A program made the position numbers and the translations under genes. The notes under the pieces were generated by a model. That model was not told the origin of the DNA and searched no databases. It was given only the letters and a program-made list of their open reading frames with translations. A stretch of 11,808 nucleotides of DNA from Nitrososphaerales archaeon TH5895 (GTDB lineage Archaea; Thermoproteota; Nitrososphaeria; Nitrososphaerales; Nitrososphaeraceae), in assembly GCA_014523695.1 (NCBI GenBank), contig JAATVS010000246.1, forward strand, positions 1 through 11,808, in the 5' to 3' direction. Below are positions 1 through 6,455 of this stretch, piece by piece (positions within the stretch are counted from its first letter, which is position 1; every line of letters begins with the position of its first letter).

Positions 1-396
1 TAGATTGCAACAATTCTATATGTATTATGATGTATGAGATGTTCTGGTAATGTGGATGGTACAAAGCCCTCCTAAAATCTCGTCCACTGTTGGTCGCAGT
101 AAAATAATTGCCGGTAATTGATGTTTCCATGATCAAACCCCGGTCTAACAACCGACTTTACTTCTTTGTTATTTCGGATTGATGAAGTATGGATATTGCT
201 TGTTTAAAACCTTCATGCAATCTTTTCGACTATATTACACACGGCCATGCATCGAGTTGAGTATCATGAGAATAAATCGATCACTTTTTTGCATCACTAC
301 CAACATCCAATAATCCTCATCACGGAGAATATTGTAGTAGGCAGCCATGTTGTAGTCGTTTCAAAGGTGTTAAATCTTCGGTTTGCGTACGTGAGT
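1..396. other. intergenic region upstream of tfb
   Basis: No gene is assigned here. An open stretch runs off the left edge on the minus strand from an ATG at 130, but its 43 codons match no family I know. Two TATA-like boxes face the tfb gene: TATATTAC at 231-238 and TTAAAT at 370-375. An in-frame ATG at 247 could lengthen tfb into this region, but the added residues are not TFB-like. Confidence 0.4.
370..375 (+). promoter_or_regulatory. candidate TATA box for tfb
   Basis: The hexamer TTAAAT is centred about 24-25 nt before the ATG at 397. This is the distance expected when transcription starts at or next to the start codon, as in leaderless archaeal mRNAs. A second box (TATATTAC, 231-238) would place a start near 258, already inside the longer reading frame that begins at 247. 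Both boxes therefore argue for the shorter protein. This is an inference from spacing only. Confidence 0.35.
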
Positions 397-1347
397 ATGT
401 GTAGAGGGCTTGTGTTACCGTCAAATGAGGTAATAAAGCATTGTGACGAGGAAAATCAGCGTTCGGTCGTCGCCGATCCTGAGTCGGGCGAGATTATTTG
501 CGTCAAATGTGGAGCAGTTATTACGAACTGGATGCTTCAAATGTCTCCGGGTTGGAAGGTGAATCACCAGGACGAACAGAACGTTATTTGGGATCGAGGA
601 GATGTTTCTAATCCGTTAAATCTACACTTCACGAATCTATCTACGAGAATAGGCAAGGAAAATCGAGATGCATCAGGTAAACGTCTAGATCCTAGATTGC
701 ATAAAAAATTGTCGAATTTGAGGAAGTGGGACTACATCATGCAGTTTGACTCGGAAACGAGAAACCTAAATCAAGTGATTTCTTTGCTTAGAAGATGTAA
801 AGAAAAACTAGGCCTACCATATTCAGTAATTGAGAAAACTGCCTATCTCTACAGAAAGGTCCAACACAATAAAATGATAAGAGGTAGAACAACTGAAGCA
901 ATACTTGCGGCAAGTGTATACATTGCATGTCGACAAGTTGGAATACCAAGGACCCTAAATGATGTAGCAAAAACCAATAACATTACGTGTAAGGAAATCT
1001 CTAGTGCATATAGGTTAATTGTATTGAAGTTTGATTTGAGGATGCCATCAATAGACCAAATGCATTACTTGGTCAGACTTGCAAACTCTACGGACGTTGG
1101 CGAGAGGGTAAAGCGACACTCAATAATGGTAATGAAGGAGATCATCGAAAAAGAACTATCTGCCGGCAAGGATCCTATGGGGCTGGCAGCGGCAATACTT
1201 TACCTGATCTCTCAGCAATACGGAGACCCTACCAAGACTCAGAGATACTTCGCAGATATTGCTGGAGTTACTGATGTTACAATCAGGAACAGATGCAACG
1301 AACTTAAGACGGAAATAACCACAATGATAAAACGACAAGGTTTATGA
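397..1347 (+). CDS. tfb: transcription initiation factor IIB (TFB)
   Basis: This is an archaeal TFB, which bridges TATA-bound TBP and RNA polymerase and helps open the promoter. In the 316-residue protein the zinc ribbon lies near residues 16-38 and ends in CVKCG. The B-reader/linker region covers about 60-110 (NLSTRIG is recognisable). The first cyclin repeat covers about 113-210 (core AASVYIACRQVGIPRTLNDVA region), and the second about 216-310 with its helix-turn-helix near 281-303. I chose the ATG at 397 because it gives a normal TFB length and has a TATA-like box 24-25 nt upstream. An in-frame ATG at 247 would add 50 residues unlike any TFB. Oddities: the second zinc-ligand position is Glu19 instead of Cys, and the B-reader lacks the usual HDxGL pattern. 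A T-run follows at 1367-1372. Many TFB paralogues are known in Nitrososphaerales, so this may be a specialised copy. Confidence 0.95.
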   Translation: MCRGLVLPSNEVIKHCDEENQRSVVADPESGEIICVKCGAVITNWMLQMSPGWKVNHQDEQNVIWDRGDVSNPLNLHFTNLSTRIGKENRDASGKRLDPRLHKKLSNLRKWDYIMQFDSETRNLNQVISLLRRCKEKLGLPYSVIEKTAYLYRKVQHNKMIRGRTTEAILAASVYIACRQVGIPRTLNDVAKTNNITCKEISSAYRLIVLKFDLRMPSIDQMHYLVRLANSTDVGERVKRHSIMVMKEIIEKELSAGKDPMGLAAAILYLISQQYGDPTKTQRYFADIAGVTDVTIRNRCNELKTEITTMIKRQGL

Positions 1348-1647
1348 ATTATCATGCAAGATGTAGTTTTTTAACCACTCAGAGTTGTATTGTATTTTGA
1401 GGATCATTTGCCTATCAATATTACACAATTTGCGACCCATATCCGCTGCGCGAATCCGATTGAAGGGAAGATGAATTCAGTATCTTACCGAATAAGGCCT
1501 TTTGGTTTCCTTCTCCAGATCAGGAACTATACCGATCATTCTCCTCCATACGTTATCCCTCCGATCTTGGAAGGCAAAAGACCGCTAAGACTTTATTTTC
1601 CTAAATTTATCTCGTCTTCCAGTAGTTGTCTGAACAGGTGATTCTGT
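1348..1647. other. convergent spacer between tfb and methyltransferase
   Basis: The spacer separates two convergent genes. It holds a six-T run at 1367-1372, 20 nt after the tfb stop, a plausible archaeal terminator. A TTG-initiated frame (1390-1641, +) gives a proline- and serine-rich peptide with no recognisable family and no promoter, so I do not call it a gene. Confidence 0.4.
1367..1372 (+). terminator. T-run terminator after tfb
   Basis: TTTTTT lies 20 nt past the stop codon. Archaeal RNA polymerase terminates at short T-runs in the non-template strand, so this is a simple candidate for the 3' end of the tfb transcript. Confidence 0.4.
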
Positions 1648-2379
1648 TCAATCTGTCTGTTTTAGAGCATGAAATATTGACTGTTTTGTATCCAATTTTG
1701 AAAGAATTCCTTTCTTCATAATTGGTATTCTACGTACTTGCTTTATAGATGGGATTTTTGCATATATCTCTTCATAACGATGAATGAAATTGTGAGGGGC
1801 AATTTTCTTAGGCACTTCCTCTTCGTACCAATCTACGTTAATGATATGTTTATTGGACATCTCTGTCAAAAGGTGAACGACCTGTTCAATTTCAGAGGGG
1901 AGTACGTGTAGGAGAACCTCGCAGGCTAGCACCAAATCGTATCTTTGTTTAGAAGCGTCAGTGGAATGCATTGATTGAATGTCAGATACAATAAATTCCA
2001 AACGATCATTATCATTTCTACTTCCATTATCGTCAGCAGTTGTTGTAGTAGCCTTCCCGTTCAAATACGGATCTTCGACGAACTCCCTAGCGTTTCTAAT
2101 CTGGTCTGGTGACATATCCACTGCTACATACTTCGTAATTGATTTGCCAAAGTTTGCAAGAAGTAATTTGGTGATTCGACCGAATCCGCATCCCACCTCT
2201 AGAACGGACAATTTTACCGGTGCAACTTCGGAATATGTTGAAGGAAACAGGTTGCTTGTCAGGTATTCAATCAACAAGCGCTCCTGTAATTCAAATTTGT
2301 TATTATACCTAAAATTATTCTTGTATACTCTTCCTTGCTCTATCCAATAATCCTTTGGGTTGTACGGGGATGATGACAT
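1648..2379 (-). CDS. class I SAM-dependent methyltransferase
   Basis: This 243-residue cytosolic protein has the Rossmann-fold methyltransferase core. Motif I (LEVGCGFGRIT, residues 60-70) binds the methionine part of SAM. The acidic residue D88 in VAVDMSP would contact the ribose. A downstream VSDIQSM segment (131-137) and YDLVLACEVLLHV (147-159) are the usual motifs II/III, and the histidine after the LL pair resembles small-molecule or lipid methyltransferases of the Methyltransf_11/25/31 type. Residues 108-126 form a Thr/Asp/Asn-rich insertion between strands. The lysine- and arginine-rich C-terminal third (190-240) is not conserved enough for me to name the substrate. A TATA-like TTACTATA (2399-2406) lies about 24 nt before the ATG, which fits a leaderless transcript and supports this start. 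The gene stands alone, convergent with tfb. The substrate is unknown. Confidence 0.88.
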   Translation of the reverse strand: MSSSPYNPKDYWIEQGRVYKNNFRYNNKFELQERLLIEYLTSNLFPSTYSEVAPVKLSVLEVGCGFGRITKLLLANFGKSITKYVAVDMSPDQIRNAREFVEDPYLNGKATTTTADDNGSRNDNDRLEFIVSDIQSMHSTDASKQRYDLVLACEVLLHVLPSEIEQVVHLLTEMSNKHIINVDWYEEEVPKKIAPHNFIHRYEEIYAKIPSIKQVRRIPIMKKGILSKLDTKQSIFHALKQTD

Positions 2380-2877
2380 GCCTATATTACCTGATTCCTA
2401 TAGTAAGGCCATGTGGAAATTCGGGCAACACTTCTCGTGAAGCATAGCTCCTCCTTCCCTTTACAATGCTCATTAGGGATAACCGCATCACAAGTAACTA
2501 ATTGATAGTTCAAGCTCTTCCCACTCCAATTACACCATTCCAAATCGGTATTTCATTGTACTCTCTTTTATAGGTGGTTATCCTAACAGTACTGGCCTCT
2601 GCTACAGGAACATTGCGGTTTTACAACTTTAATTGCACATTTCTAATTGAAGACCTTAAATGGAGATTCATTTTACCTGATGAAGTGCATCTTGTATCAA
2701 ATAAAGATCTGTCGTTCAAGTACGAAGCAATTTTTGATAGTTTTTCAGGTTGACTCGTCACCTGATTGGCCTTACCAACATCAAATAATGAATCCGGTCT
2801 TAAGAATTTCCCAAGATACATATCAAAAATTATCAAAAACTGATTGTCTGACAGAAGAGGTGAAACGCCTAATTTGT
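2380..2877. other. long spacer with weak short open frames
   Basis: Nearly 500 bases carry no convincing gene. The methyltransferase promoter sits at 2399-2406. A small inverted repeat AACTA/TAGTT with a five-base loop lies at 2496-2510. Short frames exist on both strands at 2621-2883. The only one with any family resemblance is the 31-codon stretch at 2788-2883, listed separately. Confidence 0.4.
2399..2406 (-). promoter_or_regulatory. candidate TATA box for methyltransferase
   Basis: Read on the minus strand the box is TTACTATA, centred about 24 nt before the ATG at 2379. The distance is that expected for transcription starting at the start codon. Confidence 0.35.
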
Positions 2878-2883
2878 TTATGA
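2788..2883 (+). pseudogene. possible remnant of a ribbon-helix-helix protein
   Basis: A 31-codon frame begins ATG AAT CCG and ends TGA. Its product starts MNPVLRISQDTYQKLSK, which resembles the first strand and helix of short archaeal ribbon-helix-helix proteins (antitoxin or CopG-like, pattern T-I-R-I-S-x-x-T-Y-x-K-L). It then runs LTEEVKRLICL and stops, too short for a full 40-50 residue fold. No TATA box or ribosome binding site is evident. Its 3' end overlaps by six bases the tail of the convergent gene at 2878. It could be a decayed gene, a very small protein, or chance. Confidence 0.2.
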
Positions 2884-3474
2884 AGCGGCCCCATTTTCAG
2901 TTGATCTGAGGTTTTCGATTAATTGTGCTATTTTGAAAAGTTCTTCAGGGGCGTTAGGCGATGTATCGGTCCAACTTACAGCATGTATTCTCCCGTCCAA
3001 TATTACGAATAGGGTGTAGGTAAAATAATCAGCACTTCCAGGTGTAGGAGGATAGTTCGATTGGATTCTTTGTAAATTACTGCTTCTAATCATATTCTTT
3101 AGGTTATTTTCTGTTTCTGGCGTAATTCGAACTATCTGAGCCTGTTCCGTTTCACCCAGGCCATCAATGAATACTAACTGCTTTGTGAATGAGTCATAGG
3201 ACGACCTTTCACTTATACCCGCTATACCCCCCTCTTTAAGGTAAATGAACAAGAAAACTGATCGGATGTTTGGTGACGAGGTGGCTGAAGGTACACACGA
3301 TCTAGGGGTCACACACCCTTGTGGATTATTTTCTGAAGGTTCGTTTGTCTGGCCGGAAACGTGCATATTCTGTGTAGTTACATAAAGTACTGCCGAAATC
3401 AATCCTAGGATCAACGCGATTGCGATTGTCAGACGTAGCGTAGCCATAGCCAATCCGAAAATAGTCAAAGCCAT
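2878..3474 (-). CDS. membrane-anchored exported protein with emfourin-like domain
   Basis: The 198-residue product has a hydrophobic segment at residues 13-33, likely an uncleaved signal anchor, so the rest would lie outside the membrane. Residues 34-70 form a Ser/Pro/Asn-rich linker with two cysteines (54 and 60). Residues 72-190 resemble the emfourin family, the small protein inhibitors of protealysin-type M4 metalloproteases. The pattern seen is an opening beta strand, GGIAGIS (82-88), a helix (about 118-131), the strand DYFTYTLFVI (149-158), GRIHAVSWTD (161-170), and PEELFKIAQLIENL near the C-terminus. The fold match is from pattern recognition; inhibition of a protease is only a suggestion. 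No M4 protease gene is in the window. The start is set by the first ATG before the membrane segment. An ATG at 3447 is the alternative. A small palindrome (3475-3489) abuts the start codon. Confidence 0.75.
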   Translation of the reverse strand: MALTIFGLAMATLRLTIAIALILGLISAVLYVTTQNMHVSGQTNEPSENNPQGCVTPRSCVPSATSSPNIRSVFLFIYLKEGGIAGISERSSYDSFTKQLVFIDGLGETEQAQIVRITPETENNLKNMIRSSNLQRIQSNYPPTPGSADYFTYTLFVILDGRIHAVSWTDTSPNAPEELFKIAQLIENLRSTENGAAS

Positions 3475-3489
3475 ACCTATCCTTTAGGT
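3475..3489 (-). promoter_or_regulatory. short palindrome with SD-like loop at the start codon
   Basis: ACCTA and TAGGT form a perfect five-base inverted repeat around a five-base loop, directly abutting the ATG. In the mRNA the loop and flank read AAAGGATAGGT, a weak Shine-Dalgarno-like sequence. It could be a small translational hairpin or a protein site. A TATA-like AAATAG lies further upstream near 3507-3517, implying a leader of about 12 nt. Confidence 0.3.
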
Positions 3490-3644
3490 GGAATGTGAAT
3501 AGACATTGACTATTTGGTAATCCCACTTTACGCATTAAAGAATGTGCCCATATGAAGGCGTATCCGATTTTTTGGAAAAAAAGTAGGGTGTTCTAAAGGT
3601 AGTTTCTAGTCCCTACAAACGAGCAATATATCGCTAGTGATATC

Positions 3645-3652
3645 TATATATA
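3645..3652 (+). promoter_or_regulatory. TATA box of the small membrane protein gene
   Basis: TATATATA is centred 25-26 nt before the ATG at 3674. This is a textbook archaeal box A position for a leaderless transcript beginning at the start codon. Confidence 0.6.
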
Positions 3653-3673
3653 CGATGATGGCCGATCTTATTC

Positions 3674-4018
3674 ATGAAAACCCTAGAATTAATCAAGCAA
3701 GATGGCTCTGCAAAAAATTCGTTGTTTAAACTCAGGGCTGCTACTGCACTTGGTATATCTGTCGTGGCAGATGCTCTAGATTATTTTGCAGCTCCCTTAT
3801 TTGGAGTCCCAGTTATAGGAGATATATTTGATGCAATTATTGTCAGTTTGTTGTACAATATTACGAGAAGCAAGATGTCTACTGCCGTAAACATGATTGA
3901 ATTCATCCCTATTGTCGGAGATTTCATCCCTGTATACACTCTTTCAACTCTTATGTGGATAGCAAAGGAATGGAAAAGTAATAGGAAACACATTGAAGCT
4001 GAAACCAGAATAAAATAA
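3674..4018 (+). CDS. small membrane protein with duplicated PxxGDxxx motif
   Basis: I cannot assign a function. The 114-residue product has a charged N-terminus, hydrophobic stretches at about 22-61 and 74-98, and a charged C-terminal tail. Two similar segments, VPVIGDIFD (45-53) and IPIVGDFIP (78-86), suggest an internal duplication of a hydrophobic hairpin. Similar P-x-x-G-D repeats occur in DUF4112-type small membrane proteins, so a distant relationship is possible. The strong TATA box at 3645-3652 fixes the start and predicts a leaderless mRNA. The gene is divergent from the emfourin-like gene, with 199 bases between their start codons. A frame antisense to it (3781-4107) is treated as a shadow. 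Confidence 0.75.
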   Translation: MKTLELIKQDGSAKNSLFKLRAATALGISVVADALDYFAAPLFGVPVIGDIFDAIIVSLLYNITRSKMSTAVNMIEFIPIVGDFIPVYTLSTLMWIAKEWKSNRKHIEAETRIK

Positions 4019-4526
4019 AATAATCTGGGATATTGATCTGGTACACTGATAAAGGAGAGCCCCCCCGTAACTCTCGTGAAGTACGCATAGTCCTGCTTTA
4101 GCCCCATGTATATCTAGATTACTGTATTCACATATGACCTCATTATTAGTACCGAAAACGTGTGGTGTGGCAGGAAATTGATTCTCTAATTAGATTAGAT
4201 TGGTCGCAAGCTGAAAACCTCTTTGGGAGCAATGTTTATCAAAATCCTTTTTGTCTGGGGCTTACGCTTCCTACTAATTGGATCTCGCTTCAACAAATTA
4301 GAAAATAGAAAGGAAGAAAAGCCAGGAGCAAGTTACAGAAGCATATTTTTTTGAGAATGGTATCTAATTTTGAAATTGCTCCACTAATCATCATTAAAGT
4401 ATGATATCAAGCCAAAGATAATTTGTATGCCAGATGATTTTGTTCTAGGGCGCCGCGAACTGTCTTTCGATGACTGCAAAAATAGCGAATTTTAATACTT
4501 GTGACACTAAAAGTACTTATATCTCT
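4019..4526. other. spacer between small membrane protein and RAM-domain gene
   Basis: No gene is visible. A run of seven C residues (4060-4066) sits in the loop of a weak five-base inverted repeat (GAGAG 4055-4059 / CTCTC 4071-4075). A run of seven T residues (4346-4352) could end transcripts from the left. TTTAATACTT at 4491-4500 is a candidate TATA box for the next gene. Confidence 0.4.
4491..4500 (+). promoter_or_regulatory. candidate TATA box for RAM-domain gene
   Basis: TTTAATACTT is centred about 31 nt before the ATG at 4527. This would give a leader of only about five bases. It lies inside the longer frame that starts at 4470, which is one reason to prefer the later start. Confidence 0.4.
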
Positions 4527-4775
4527 ATGGCTGGAGTTTACGTTCTTATCACTTCAGAAATCGGATACGAAAATGTCATAATTGACGAATTGATGGCAAT
4601 TCCTCAGACTGTAGAAGCTTCCAAGGTCTATGGGTCCAGATATGATATCATAGTAAAGATATCAGCTGATTCTCCTGAAAAATTGAGAAAGATTTTAAGT
4701 AGCATCCGAAGAGTCGAAAAGATCAAATCAACTCAGACAATGCTGATAGTTAAGGAATACGAAGATCATGTGTAG
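4527..4775 (+). CDS. stand-alone Lrp/AsnC ligand-binding (RAM) domain protein
   Basis: The 82-residue product is the effector-binding half of an Lrp/AsnC regulator without the DNA-binding helix-turn-helix. The alpha-beta sandwich is clear: strand GVYVLITSEIG (3-13), helix ENVIIDELMAI (15-25), strand VEASKVYGSRYDIIVKI (29-45) with the typical YGSRYD turn, helix SPEKLRKILSSI (49-60), and closing strand STQTMLIV (68-75). Such domains form dimers or higher oligomers and bind amino acids. Alone they may modulate full-length Lrp proteins, but that is inference. An in-frame ATG at 4470 would add 19 residues. I prefer 4527 because it gives the usual length and because the TATA-like box falls between the two starts. 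A T-rich run (4812-4820) follows. The gene has no close partner. Confidence 0.88.
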   Translation: MAGVYVLITSEIGYENVIIDELMAIPQTVEASKVYGSRYDIIVKISADSPEKLRKILSSIRRVEKIKSTQTMLIVKEYEDHV

Positions 4776-5244
4776 TATCCAAGGTCCGGTTGAGATCTGG
4801 CTTGTGGCAACTTTATTTTTCGATGGCAAGCGTTTTCGATAGTACCTGGCACTGTTAGTTCAGGATATACCTATATTGTATTAAGTTCAGTGAATAACAC
4901 ATTCCCTCTTACTTCAGGGTAGCTAAGGTAGCCTCACATCCTTATGTATTATATTTGTCTGCGATTATTTTAGCCTAAATGCGTGGAATAATTTTTAGCA
5001 TACTTAATTGTCGGCCAGCAGGGGACCATTTCTTGCTCGATTGCCGAAGTAGATTACCCTTGGTATACATTTCAAACCCACCTGTGGAACTAGGAAACAA
5101 GAAGATTGGCCAAGGAAATGGAAGTTCTCTTCAGGGTGCGATAGACATTCATTTTCCATTTTTTTATATCTCCTTTGGCGGTATCAGTATTTTCGGTAAC
5201 TTGCGTTAATTAAATGGCCGTTCTGTCATCAGTAATTGTCGATA
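4776..5244. other. spacer between RAM-domain gene and secreted-protein gene
   Basis: No gene is supported. CTTTATTTTT (4811-4820) is a likely terminator for the gene on the left. GGTAGC occurs twice, at 4918-4923 and 4927-4932. A 76-codon frame at 4979-5209 (+) has no family resemblance and no TATA box at a suitable distance, so it is not called. Confidence 0.4.
4812..4820 (+). terminator. T-rich terminator after RAM-domain gene
   Basis: TTTATTTTT lies about 36 nt beyond the stop codon and is the nearest T-rich stretch, consistent with intrinsic archaeal termination. Confidence 0.35.
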
Positions 5245-6159
5245 CTATCTCAGATAGTTTAACCTTGTTTGTATTGCGTGATCCAATCTAGCCTGTTCAT
5301 ATTGATCTATAATTGATTCAGGTGTATCATCAATTGTCGACCCACTAATAAGCGACGAAGATTGTTGATTGCCTTGCTGAGTCGGAGGAACTGACGATGA
5401 TGAAGTGGATGCTAATCGAGGATTGCTTATACCGTTCTCCAGGTCGCTTTTGTCATCTCCTCCTCCATTCTGAACTGCAATGATGTTAATTGCATTTCCA
5501 TCGCCTTGTAATTGGTTTGCTACATTCTGACACAATATATTGGTTGAAAGTACGCCGTTACCACAAGCATTTCCTTGTGAAAGCGCCTGATCGTTACTCT
5601 CTCCATCGTCGTTATTTCCGCTATCATTATCATGTCCATTGTTACTGTCATCGCCCTCATTGTCAGTGTCATTCTCATGACCATCACCGCCATTATTATC
5701 CTCGTTGTCGTTATCTCCGGAGCCCGTTACTTCAAATGATGAATCTGCAGTCTTTGTATTGAAGCCATCTTTAGAGACTTTCGCTTCAACCTCGTACGTT
5801 CCATACTCTGCGTCATCAGATATCTTTACGTCGAAATTAGCCTTTCCATCTTCATCTGTCTCATCTTTGGCGGTAGTCGAATCAGTTTCTGGGGGGTGCA
5901 CTGTGAGTTTAACATCGGCTCCAGAAATCTTATCTTTGGCATTGCCATCTTCTGTTACTATAACAGAGATCATCTGTGTGTTTCCCCTTTCTATATCATC
6001 GTCGTCGATGGAGACCTTTACATTTAGGTCCTTTGCGGCATACACATTTTTAATATTATCAACTGATACTGACCCTATAACTGTGAATAGTGTAAGAGCT
6101 GCTATCGCAATCCAGACACTCGAGATCTGAGATCTTTTGGTGTACATTGAAGTATACAT
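5245..6159 (-). CDS. secreted protein: Ig-like domain, acidic linker, two-cysteine motif
   Basis: The 304-residue product begins with a signal peptide: basic start, hydrophobic core at about 14-33, and a cleavage-like site after NVYAA (38-42). Residues 45-145 form a beta-rich Ig-like domain with the pattern of bacterial Ig or invasin-type repeats: ISGADVKLTV, DEDGKANFDV and GTYEVEAKVS. Residues 146-191 are almost entirely Asp, Asn, Gly, Glu and His, a flexible acidic linker that could bind calcium or other cations. Residues 194-230 hold a compact motif with C199 and C210 (GNACGNG, ILCQN, QGDGNAINI) of a kind I associate with secreted thaumarchaeal proteins. A Ser/Gln-rich stretch and a short charged helix end the protein. 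No C-terminal membrane anchor is visible. The role is unknown; surface or matrix protein is a reasonable guess. A second ATG (6147) is a possible start. Confidence 0.8.
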   Translation of the reverse strand: MYTSMYTKRSQISSVWIAIAALTLFTVIGSVSVDNIKNVYAAKDLNVKVSIDDDDIERGNTQMISVIVTEDGNAKDKISGADVKLTVHPPETDSTTAKDETDEDGKANFDVKISDDAEYGTYEVEAKVSKDGFNTKTADSSFEVTGSGDNDNEDNNGGDGHENDTDNEGDDSNNGHDNDSGNNDDGESNDQALSQGNACGNGVLSTNILCQNVANQLQGDGNAINIIAVQNGGGDDKSDLENGISNPRLASTSSSSVPPTQQGNQQSSSLISGSTIDDTPESIIDQYEQARLDHAIQTRLNYLR

Positions 6160-6236
6160 TATTGTTTCTTATTTGTGCTATTATCGATAGATTGTAATAA
6201 AGAATAAGCACAAACAATCAAGTCCTTATTCCCATA

Positions 6237-6246
6237 TTTATTTAAA
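6237..6246 (-). promoter_or_regulatory. candidate TATA box for secreted-protein gene
   Basis: On the minus strand the sequence reads TTTTAAATAA, the best A/T box upstream of the gene. It lies about 83 nt before the ATG, so the mRNA would have a leader of about 55 nt, unlike the leaderless neighbours. A weaker box (CTTTATTAC, 6194-6202) is closer. Confidence 0.3.
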
Positions 6247-6352
6247 AGTGATCATACCAATAGAAAAATTGTATACAAAAGTACTCTTAAATTGTCATAT
6301 TATTTTCTAAGGGTAGATCGTTCTTCAGCCCCTGGTTCGAGACTCACTGCAT

Positions 6353-6361
6353 AAAAAAAAA
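6353..6361 (-). terminator. T9 run downstream of glycosyltransferase
   Basis: Nine consecutive A residues on the plus strand are nine T residues in the minus-strand transcript, about 95 nt after the glycosyltransferase stop. This is the longest T-run in the window on that strand and suits archaeal termination. Confidence 0.45.
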
Positions 6362-6455
6362 TGTCAGATTATTAACCCAAGCAGATAATTAGGATCATGA
6401 TGAATTTCTCTCCAGTGTGTCCTAAGAAACATGTTTGAACAAGATATCACTTTGA

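Larger units (their letters stand above)
6160..6455. other. spacer with promoter and T-run
   Basis: The spacer separates two genes in the same direction. Read on the minus strand, a nine-T run (6353-6361) could terminate the glycosyltransferase transcript, and TTTAAATA-type sequence at 6237-6246 could promote the secreted-protein gene with a leader of about 55 nt. A tRNA T-loop-like GGTTCGAGAC occurs near 6334-6343 but the flanking bases do not form a tRNA. Confidence 0.4.

Noticed and set aside
1..130. Open minus-strand frame from an ATG at 130 running off the left edge (43 codons, begins METSITGNYF)
   Set aside because: No family resemblance, no well-placed TATA box, and a stretch this short is expected by chance in AT-rich DNA. 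The adjoining sequence would decide.
247..396. N-terminal extension of TFB from the ATG at 247
   Set aside because: The added 50 residues are hydrophobic and unlike TFB, and the promoter boxes favour the ATG at 397.
1390..1641. 83-codon plus-strand frame after tfb
   Set aside because: Begins at TTG, has no promoter or family pattern and lies in a convergent spacer.
3781..4107. 108-codon minus-strand frame opposite the small membrane protein
   Set aside because: It is the antisense shadow of a gene with a clear promoter; its hydrophobicity mirrors the real gene.
4979..5209. 76-codon plus-strand frame
   Set aside because: No recognisable features, no promoter or ribosome site at a suitable distance.
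5705..6130. 141-codon plus-strand frame inside the secreted-protein gene
   Set aside because: Antisense shadow; its Ser/Val-rich composition reflects the opposite strand's Asp/Thr/Lys codons.
6326..6352. GGTTCGAGAC resembling a tRNA T-arm
   Set aside because: Only two of five T-stem pairs form, and the distance to a D-arm-like TAGATC is far too short for a tRNA.
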